Shown: in pieces, positions 1-4,710 of the stretch
Numbering within the stretch: the first letter of the stretch is position 1
Layout of the letters: the number at the start of each line of letters is the position of its first letter
NCBI GenBank assembly: GCA_022776785.1
Contig: JALFHA010000106.1
Coordinates: 1 to 11,233, forward strand
DNA length: 11,233 bases
DNA from: Clostridiales bacterium
Lineage (GTDB): Bacteria; Bacillota; Clostridia; Christensenellales; Aristaeellaceae
Direction: 5' to 3'
The notes under the pieces: generated by a model
Databases searched by the model: none
The model's input: only the letters and a program-made list of their open reading frames with translations
Told to the model about the DNA's origin: nothing
Program-made: the position numbers and the translations under genes

Positions 1-24
1 CAGCCCAATGTTCCCTTATTGTTC

Positions 25-75
25 AAAAGAAAAAGCAGTTTCAGAGCAGGATGCGAAGCATCCTACGATTGAAAC
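25..75 (-). terminator. Candidate intrinsic terminator of the minus-strand operon
   Basis: Read on the minus strand, a two-part stem (GTTTCA with TGAAAC at 70-75/38-43, then AGGATGC with GCATCCT at 58-64/48-54, triloop TTC) is followed three bases later by a T-rich run, TTTTTCTTTT (34-25). An asymmetric internal loop of 5 and 4 nt splits the stem. Stem plus T run fits Rho-independent termination. It lies about 230 nt after the nitroreductase stop, further than usual, and could instead belong to a repeated element. Confidence 0.45.
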
Positions 76-264
76 GGGGCTGATTCTGCAAAGCTAGATT
101 TTAGCCGCAAAATAGTATATATAATACCGTTCTTCGATTAAAGCATTTCTTCTGGTTTCCCCGTTGGTTCATCATAAACTCACCGTCAGGCCTCGCTTCG
201 CTCCCTGACTACTTCGCAAAAATGCCTTATCAATGGGATACGTTGGGCTGCCGCCCAAACCTGC

Positions 265-283
265 TTGGGGATTTCATCCCCAA
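265..283. repeat. Perfect 8-bp inverted repeat with TTC triloop
   Basis: TTGGGGAT and ATCCCCAA flank TTC. It has the same design (8-bp stem, three-base TTC/GAA loop) as the hairpin at 289-307 only five bases away. A third stem, TTGGGC/GCCCAA with a TGCC loop, lies at 243-258. The shared layout suggests one structured element, not chance. Confidence 0.6.
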
Positions 284-288
284 ACCCC

Positions 289-307
289 ATCATCGCTTCG
301 CGATGAT
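289..307. repeat. Perfect 8-bp inverted repeat at the nitroreductase stop codon
   Basis: ATCATCGC and GCGATGAT flank a TTC triloop (GAA on the minus strand), giving a perfect hairpin that reaches the first base of the TAA stop read on the minus strand. No T run follows on the minus strand, so it does not look like a standard terminator. It could protect the mRNA 3' end or belong to the neighbouring hairpin series. Confidence 0.6.
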
Positions 308-1071
308 TATTTCCCTTGGGCCCAGTTTTCGATCATCTGCCGCGTGGAGCGCGTCATCTCGCGGCTGAAATCACAGTTCCACTTGCGTTTGGCAAACGCC
401 AGCAGCCAGCGCTCCAGTGCCTCCCCGCCAAGCCCCTGCCGGGCGGCAAGCATGGCGCGCATCTTCTCCGGGCCTGCCGCGCGATAGATGTCTTCGTGCA
501 CCACATCCTCTACAGCAAAACGCGCGGGCTTGACGCGCTCGCGCTGCTGCGCCGTCGGGCGGCCAAAGACGGCCATGCACACGGGCGCAACGTACTCCGG
601 CAGGCCGAGAATGGCGCGCTGCGTCTCGCAGTTTTCCAGAATGTCGCCGATGTAGCACGAGCCGTAGCCCAGCGCATCCGCAGCAACCACCGCGGACTGT
701 GCAGCGATGACCGCGTCGAGCGCCGCGAGCATGAAGTCTCCCTCGCCGGGGCGGCGAAGCGGCTCGCCGAGGTCAAGCGTGGCAAACAGGTCAAACCAGC
801 GCTTGTAGTCTGCGCAGAACACGAGCACCAGCGGCGCAGACGCGATGAACGGCTGATTGTCGCAGGATTTTGCCAGCGCCTGCTTCTTGCCCTCGTCCGT
901 CACGCGGATGATCGTATAGAGCGTCATGTTGCCCGCCGTCGGAGCCTGCACCGCCGCCTCGAGGATGGCGCGCACATCCTCCTCCGGGATGGACTCCTGC
1001 TCATAGGCGCGCACGCTCTTGCGCGCCATCAGCTGGCGCAGAACGGGATTGCTCTCATTCATCGTCTTCAT
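307..1071 (-). CDS. Nitroreductase family protein (FMN-dependent oxidoreductase)
   Basis: This 254-residue protein fits the nitroreductase family: FMN-containing, cytoplasmic enzymes that use NAD(P)H to reduce nitro compounds, quinones or flavins. The family signature near the N-terminus is present as RKSVRAY (residues 17-23), where basic and serine residues bind FMN phosphate. APTAGNMT follows at 43-50, then a hydrophobic strand before CADYKRW (86-92), GYGSCYIGDI (135-144), and PVCMAVFGRP (163-172). This order resembles NfsA/Frp-like members, but the physiological substrate cannot be inferred. The C-terminus (KRKWNCDFSREM) is basic and aromatic. It is the last gene of the operon and overlaps the end of rsmI. 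The ATG at 1071 has GAGGA five bases upstream (17-nt overlap). A second in-frame ATG at 1062 would cut the overlap to 8 nt and also has an AGAGG nearby, so the start is uncertain by three codons. Confidence 0.9.
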   Translation of the reverse strand: MKTMNESNPVLRQLMARKSVRAYEQESIPEEDVRAILEAAVQAPTAGNMTLYTIIRVTDEGKKQALAKSCDNQPFIASAPLVLVFCADYKRWFDLFATLDLGEPLRRPGEGDFMLAALDAVIAAQSAVVAADALGYGSCYIGDILENCETQRAILGLPEYVAPVCMAVFGRPTAQQRERVKPARFAVEDVVHEDIYRAAGPEKMRAMLAARQGLGGEALERWLLAFAKRKWNCDFSREMTRSTRQMIENWAQGK

Positions 1072-1942
1072 CCTCTTCCTCGGTCATCTGCTCAAAGAAG
1101 CGCTGCACAGCCATGCGCGCACGGTAGATATCGTTGCGCTTCATGCCCTGCGCGCTCAGCCGCTCCCCGGCCTCGCGCCAGTCGCAGCCCTGCATCAGCG
1201 CCTCGACAAGCTGCGCCTCCGGGCTGGCCTGCACCACGGGCTTCTCCTCCTCGAGCGCCACGCCGCTCATATCGAGCACCAGGCAGTATTCGCCCTTCTC
1301 CGCCTTCTCGTTTTCCTCGAGCATGGCGAGCACCTCGTCCGCCGTGCCGCGGATGGTCTTTTCATGCAGCTTGGTCAGGTCGCAGCTCGCGCTCACCCGG
1401 CAGCCGGGCAGCGTCCCCGCGATGGCGCGCACCAGCTCGATGACCCTGTGCGGCGACTCGTGCACCACGCCGACGGGCACGCCGCTGCGCTTCATCGCCA
1501 GCAGCTTCTGCGTCAGCTCCTTGCCGCCGCGCGGCAGAAAGCCGTAGAACGCGAACTCCCGCGTGTCAAACCCGCTGACGGAGAGCGCGCTGGCCATCGC
1601 TGTCGGCCCGGGCACGGCCAGCACCTCGATGCCCAGCTCCGCCGCCTCGCGCACGAGCACGCTGCCGGGGTCGCTGATGGCCGGCGTGCCCGCGTCAGTG
1701 ACGACGGCGACGGTCAGGTTTTCATCGATCATCCGCTGGGGCAGTGAGGCGGCCCGGCGCTCTTCGTTGTGCTGATGGTTGGAGACGCACGGCGTATCGA
1801 TTCCGAAGTGATTGAGCAGCGCGCGCGTCACGCGGGTGTCCTCCGCGGCAATCAGGTCGCAGTCTCGCAGAATTTGCAGCGCGCGCGGGCTGATATCCGA
1901 AAGGTTGCCAATCGGCGTGGCGACCACATAGAGTCGGGGCAT
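1055..1942 (-). CDS. rsmI: 16S rRNA (cytidine(1402)-2'-O)-methyltransferase RsmI
   Basis: RsmI methylates the ribose 2'-OH of C1402 in the decoding centre of 16S rRNA, using S-adenosylmethionine. The 295-residue protein has the expected tetrapyrrole-methylase-type fold signatures: ATPIGNL (8-14), AAEDTR (32-37), TDAGTPAISDPG (82-93), VPGPTA (110-115), FLPR (135-138), ESPHR (162-166) and KLHE (191-194). The C-terminal small domain includes KRNDIYRARMAV (268-279). Length is normal for the family. The frame is open further upstream, but the ATG at 1942 is preferred because translation from it begins with the family's MPRLYVVATPIGN, and AGGAGG lies eight bases before it. The extreme C-terminus is very acidic (EEEDEDDE) and overlaps the nitroreductase start. 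The gene lies 19 nt after the NimA-like gene. Its partner at the same nucleotide, rsmH, is two genes upstream. Confidence 0.97.
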   Translation of the reverse strand: MPRLYVVATPIGNLSDISPRALQILRDCDLIAAEDTRVTRALLNHFGIDTPCVSNHQHNEERRAASLPQRMIDENLTVAVVTDAGTPAISDPGSVLVREAAELGIEVLAVPGPTAMASALSVSGFDTREFAFYGFLPRGGKELTQKLLAMKRSGVPVGVVHESPHRVIELVRAIAGTLPGCRVSASCDLTKLHEKTIRGTADEVLAMLEENEKAEKGEYCLVLDMSGVALEEEKPVVQASPEAQLVEALMQGCDWREAGERLSAQGMKRNDIYRARMAVQRFFEQMTEEEDEDDE

Positions 1943-1961
1943 GGCGTTTTCCTCCTGATGG

Positions 1962-2432
1962 TTATTTGGGCTCCCGCCGCTTGCCGCTGATGTGCTCCAC
2001 GTCAAGCCGCCAGACAGCGGTGGCCTCCGCCGCGCGCGCATCGATGGGCAGCGATCTGCCGGACGCGACGTGCTCCATCAGCACCTCGAGCCCCCGGCGC
2101 TTATCCGCGCCGGTCAGCTCGTGCAGCGTGCCGCTGCCGCAGACGCTCTCGTAGGCGACGGAAGTTGCGCAGGCCGTGTCGCCCTCAATCGGGCCCATCG
2201 TCCTGTACATCGCAAACGCTGCGCGGCTGTCGCGCCTCGCGCGCGCCCACTTTTCACCTGCCTGCGCGCCATGCAGGAAAAGCGCAAAGCGGCCGTCCCG
2301 CTCCTCAAAGCCGAAGCTCATCGGCACGGCATACGGGGCCTCCCCCGCAAAGGCGATGCACACCGCATCACAGCGGCGCATGACCTCCGCAATCTGCGCC
2401 GGGTCGGCAATCTCCCTGTCCGTCCTTCTCAC
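1962..2432 (-). CDS. NimA-like pyridoxamine 5'-phosphate oxidase family protein
   Basis: This 156-residue protein belongs to the split-barrel flavin-binding superfamily that includes pyridoxamine-phosphate oxidase and the NimA 5-nitroimidazole reductases. Visible marks are the N-terminal MRRTDREI common in this subgroup, PYAVPMSFGFE (33-43), FLHGAQAGEK (52-61, the usual flavin phosphate contact area), CATSVAYESVCGSG (88-101) and a closing strand up to ISGKR (148-152). Family members usually bind FMN, sometimes haem or F420, so the actual reaction is unknown. Nitroimidazole resistance should not be assumed. Translation starts at a GTG whose first bases overlap the rsmH stop (GTGA, 4-nt overlap). 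The upstream G-rich run is a poor, distant Shine-Dalgarno match, so translation is probably coupled to rsmH. With the nitroreductase it gives the operon two likely flavoproteins. Confidence 0.88.
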   Translation of the reverse strand: MRRTDREIADPAQIAEVMRRCDAVCIAFAGEAPYAVPMSFGFEERDGRFALFLHGAQAGEKWARARRDSRAAFAMYRTMGPIEGDTACATSVAYESVCGSGTLHELTGADKRRGLEVLMEHVASGRSLPIDARAAEATAVWRLDVEHISGKRREPK

Positions 2433-3364
2433 AGCTTTTCACACCCCCTGAGCATCGCGCTGCGCGAGCGCGGGTTCGCCTCGATCTCCTGCGCCGAGGG
2501 CTTGATGCCCCCGCCGCCGAGCACGCGCACGACGGGCTTCTTCCCGCAGATGCACACCGGGATTTTCGGCGGGCAGGTGCAGGGATTCGCCAGCGTGCGC
2601 AGCGTCTGCTTGACGATTCTGTCCTCCAGCGAGTGGAACGTCAGCACGGCCAGATGGCCGCCCGGCGCAAGCAAGTCGACCATATCCTCCAGCGCGCGGC
2701 GCAGCGGGTCGAGCTCGTCGTTGACGGCAATGCGCAGCGCCTGAAACGTCCGCCGCGCACTGTGCCCATTGTCGGCCATGCGCACCTTTTTGGGGATGGC
2801 CGCGTCCACGCAGGCCACGAGGTCAGCCGTCGTCAAAAGCGGCTTCCTCGCGCGGTGCTCGAGGATGATGTCCGCGATGCGTGAGGCCCACTTCTCCTCG
2901 GCGTAGTCGCGCAGGATGCGCACAAGCTCCTCCTTCGGCCAAGTGTTGACGATATCCGCCGCGGTGAGCGCCTGCTCCCTGTCCATGCGCATATCCAGCG
3001 GCGCATCGGCATGGTAGGAAAAGCCGCGCTCAGCCGTGTCCAGCTGATAGCTGCTCACGCCCAGATCAACCATCATGCCGTCGATTTTCGTAACGCCCTG
3101 CGCCGCAAGCAGCGCCTTTACATCGTGGAAATTGCCCTTGATGGCCGTGAAATTGCCCGCGCCGCCCAGCCGCTGCGTCGCCGCGGCCAGCGCATCCGCG
3201 TCGCGGTCGATGCCGTAGACATGGCCCGTGCCGTTCAGCCTGCGCAGGATCTCGGCGCTGTGGCCGCCGCCGCCGAGCGTGCCGTCCACATAGACGCCGC
3301 CCTCGCGCACGCCGAGCAGATCAACCGTCTCGCAAAGCATCACGCTGATGTGATTAAACGACAT
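2429..3364 (-). CDS. rsmH: 16S rRNA (cytosine(1402)-N(4))-methyltransferase RsmH
   Basis: RsmH (MraW) adds the N4 methyl group to C1402 of 16S rRNA using S-adenosylmethionine. The 311-residue protein is full length and carries all usual motifs: the SAM loop DGTLGGGGHS (27-36), DLGVSSYQLD (100-109), RGFSY (113-117), PLDMRMD (122-128), RTFQALRIAVNDEL (205-218), HSLEDRIVK (244-252) and NPRSRSAMLR (297-306). Four cysteines in CTCPPKIPVCIC (262-273) form the pattern often seen near the C-terminus. The ATG has AGGAG seven bases upstream and lies inside the end of folC (11-nt overlap). In most bacteria this gene follows mraZ at the head of the division and cell wall cluster. Here it sits between folC and a flavoprotein gene, with no ftsL, ftsI or mraY in view. 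Confidence 0.98.
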   Translation of the reverse strand: MSFNHISVMLCETVDLLGVREGGVYVDGTLGGGGHSAEILRRLNGTGHVYGIDRDADALAAATQRLGGAGNFTAIKGNFHDVKALLAAQGVTKIDGMMVDLGVSSYQLDTAERGFSYHADAPLDMRMDREQALTAADIVNTWPKEELVRILRDYAEEKWASRIADIILEHRARKPLLTTADLVACVDAAIPKKVRMADNGHSARRTFQALRIAVNDELDPLRRALEDMVDLLAPGGHLAVLTFHSLEDRIVKQTLRTLANPCTCPPKIPVCICGKKPVVRVLGGGGIKPSAQEIEANPRSRSAMLRGCEKL

Positions 3365-4652
3365 TCGAAAACTCCTTTTCCTGCCGCAGCAGCGTCCGTA
3401 GCTCGCCGATCATGTACAGCGAGCCCGCCGCCAGCACGATTCCCTCCGGCCCTGCCAGCGAACGCGCCTTTGCCAGCGCGCGCGCCGCGTCATCCTCGAC
3501 GTACACGCGCAGCCCGTCCCGGCAGAAGGCGTCGGCCAGCTCCTTTGCAGGCAAGGCGCGCGGGTTTTTTGGCGTGGCGCACACCGCACAGCGCACGCGC
3601 GCGCTCAGCCGCCGGGTCATCTTCTCCGTCTCCTTGTCGCGCAGCATCCCGGTCAGCAGCACGGTTCTCTCTCTGGGCAGCCACGCGTCCGCATAGGCGC
3701 ACAGCGCGCGCACACCGGGGTCGTTGTGCGCGCCGTCCAGCAGCACATGGCCGAAGTATTCAAGACGCCCGGGCCAGCGCACCTTGTCCATACCGCGACG
3801 CACAGCCTCCTGCGGCACGGCAAAGCCCCGGCGGCGCAGCACGGAAATCGCGCCCAGCGCAGCGCAGGCGTTTTCCGCCTGATGGCGGCCGCAGAGCGAG
3901 ACGCGCAGCGCGCGAATCGTCTCCTCCGGCAGGCGCACGTCGAAGGTCACGGCGCGGCTCGTCTCCGTCACGTTTTCCGCATCCGGGTCGATGACGGGGA
4001 TATCCAGCCCCCGCGCAGCCGCCAGCAGCACGCTGCGTGCGGCCTTCTCCTGAGGGCCGAGCACCACCGGCACGCCGCGCTTCATGATGCCCGCCTTTTC
4101 CAGCGCAATTTCCTCAATCGTGCTGCCGAGGAACTGCATGTGATCCATGCCCACCTCGGTGATGACGCTTACCAGCGGCGTGATGATGTTCGTCGGGTCG
4201 AGCCGGCCGCCGAGGCCCACCTCGATGATCGCCGCATCGACCTTCTCCATGCCGAAGGCCACGAACGCCAGCGCCGTGCCCAGCTCGAATTCCGTGATAT
4301 GGATGCCGTCGCGCTCGCAGGCCTCTACCGCGGGCCAGACGTGCTCCACGAGCGCGGCCAGCTTTTCCCCCGATACGGGCACGCCGTCTATGCGGATGCG
4401 CTCGTTGTAGACCTCGATATACGGCGAGGTGTACAGCCCGGTCTTATAGCCCGCCTCGCGCAGCATCCGCTCGATCATCGCGCAGGTGGAGCCCTTGCCG
4501 TTGGTACCCGCGACGTGCACCATGCGCAGCGTGCTGTGCACATTGCCCAGCCTCGCCATCAGCGCGCGCATGTTGTCAAGGCCGCTCTTCTTCCCCGTGG
4601 GGTAGACGCTGTGGATTTTTTCGATTGCTTCCTGTTCGGTCAAGCTCATCAC
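3354..4652 (-). CDS. folC: Bifunctional folylpolyglutamate synthase / dihydrofolate synthase FolC
   Basis: FolC is an ATP-dependent cytoplasmic ligase of the Mur ligase superfamily. It adds glutamate to folates and, in many bacteria, also to dihydropteroate. The 432-residue protein shows the P-loop HVAGTNGKGST (46-56), TSPY (75-78), EVGLGGRLD (144-152), EVGMDHMQFLG (166-176), EKAGI (185-189), GRHQAENA (255-262), WPGRLE (293-298) and LDGAHN (305-310), in the family's usual order. Length is typical. The first codon could be the GTG at 4652 or the ATG directly after it at 4649. Only a G-rich stretch (CGGGG) precedes them, so the ribosome binding site is weak. The gene follows valS by 58 nt, with a terminator-like hairpin in the gap, and its 3' end overlaps rsmH. 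Whether it does both reactions cannot be told from sequence. Confidence 0.96.
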   Translation of the reverse strand: MMSLTEQEAIEKIHSVYPTGKKSGLDNMRALMARLGNVHSTLRMVHVAGTNGKGSTCAMIERMLREAGYKTGLYTSPYIEVYNERIRIDGVPVSGEKLAALVEHVWPAVEACERDGIHITEFELGTALAFVAFGMEKVDAAIIEVGLGGRLDPTNIITPLVSVITEVGMDHMQFLGSTIEEIALEKAGIMKRGVPVVLGPQEKAARSVLLAAARGLDIPVIDPDAENVTETSRAVTFDVRLPEETIRALRVSLCGRHQAENACAALGAISVLRRRGFAVPQEAVRRGMDKVRWPGRLEYFGHVLLDGAHNDPGVRALCAYADAWLPRERTVLLTGMLRDKETEKMTRRLSARVRCAVCATPKNPRALPAKELADAFCRDGLRVYVEDDAARALAKARSLAGPEGIVLAAGSLYMIGELRTLLRQEKEFSNVV

Positions 4653-4663
4653 CCCGTTTTTTC

Positions 4664-4696
4664 AAAAACGCGAGCGGAGGGACGCTCCGCCCGCGT
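4664..4696 (-). terminator. Intrinsic terminator-like hairpin between valS and folC
   Basis: On the minus strand a 12-bp stem (ACGCGGGCGGAG with CTCCGCTCGCGT, one G-T/G-U pair) closes a five-base loop and runs directly into TTTTT. This is a textbook Rho-independent terminator shape. It lies 15 nt after the valS stop and before folC, with no evident promoter in the remaining gap. It probably lets only part of the transcript continue, or protects the valS 3' end. Confidence 0.75.
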
Positions 4697-4710
4697 GTCT
4701 TTTTCCTTGC

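Larger units (their letters stand above)
1..306. other. Hairpin-rich non-coding region downstream of the nitroreductase gene
   Basis: I see no credible gene here. The stretch, especially the first 230 bases, is clearly less GC-rich than the rest of the window. It holds several short inverted repeats: 38-75 (two-part stem), 185-209 (GTCAGG/CCTGAC), 243-258 (TTGGGC/GCCCAA), 265-283 (TTGGGGAT, loop TTC, ATCCCCAA) and 289-307 (ATCATCGC, loop TTC, GCGATGAT). The heptamer GCGAAGC, read on one strand or the other, occurs at 53-59, 195-201 and 295-301. The last hairpin begins at the nitroreductase stop codon. The region may be the structured 3' end of the operon, a repeated intergenic element, or the edge of a mobile element. 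The sequence alone does not decide between these. Confidence 0.6.

Noticed and set aside
38..75. Possible CRISPR repeat
   Set aside because: The palindrome has GTTTCA/TGAAAC ends, but only one copy is present. There is no spacer periodicity and no cas gene in the window.
95..125. Possible plus-strand promoter with TATAAT at 120-125
   Set aside because: No acceptable -35 hexamer lies at the right distance, and no plus-strand gene follows. The TATATATAAT is likely just part of an AT-rich patch.
1943..2041. Longer RsmI starting 33 codons upstream
   Set aside because: The extension overlaps the NimA-like gene end, lacks family similarity and has no ribosome binding site, whereas the ATG at 1942 has AGGAGG at ideal spacing.
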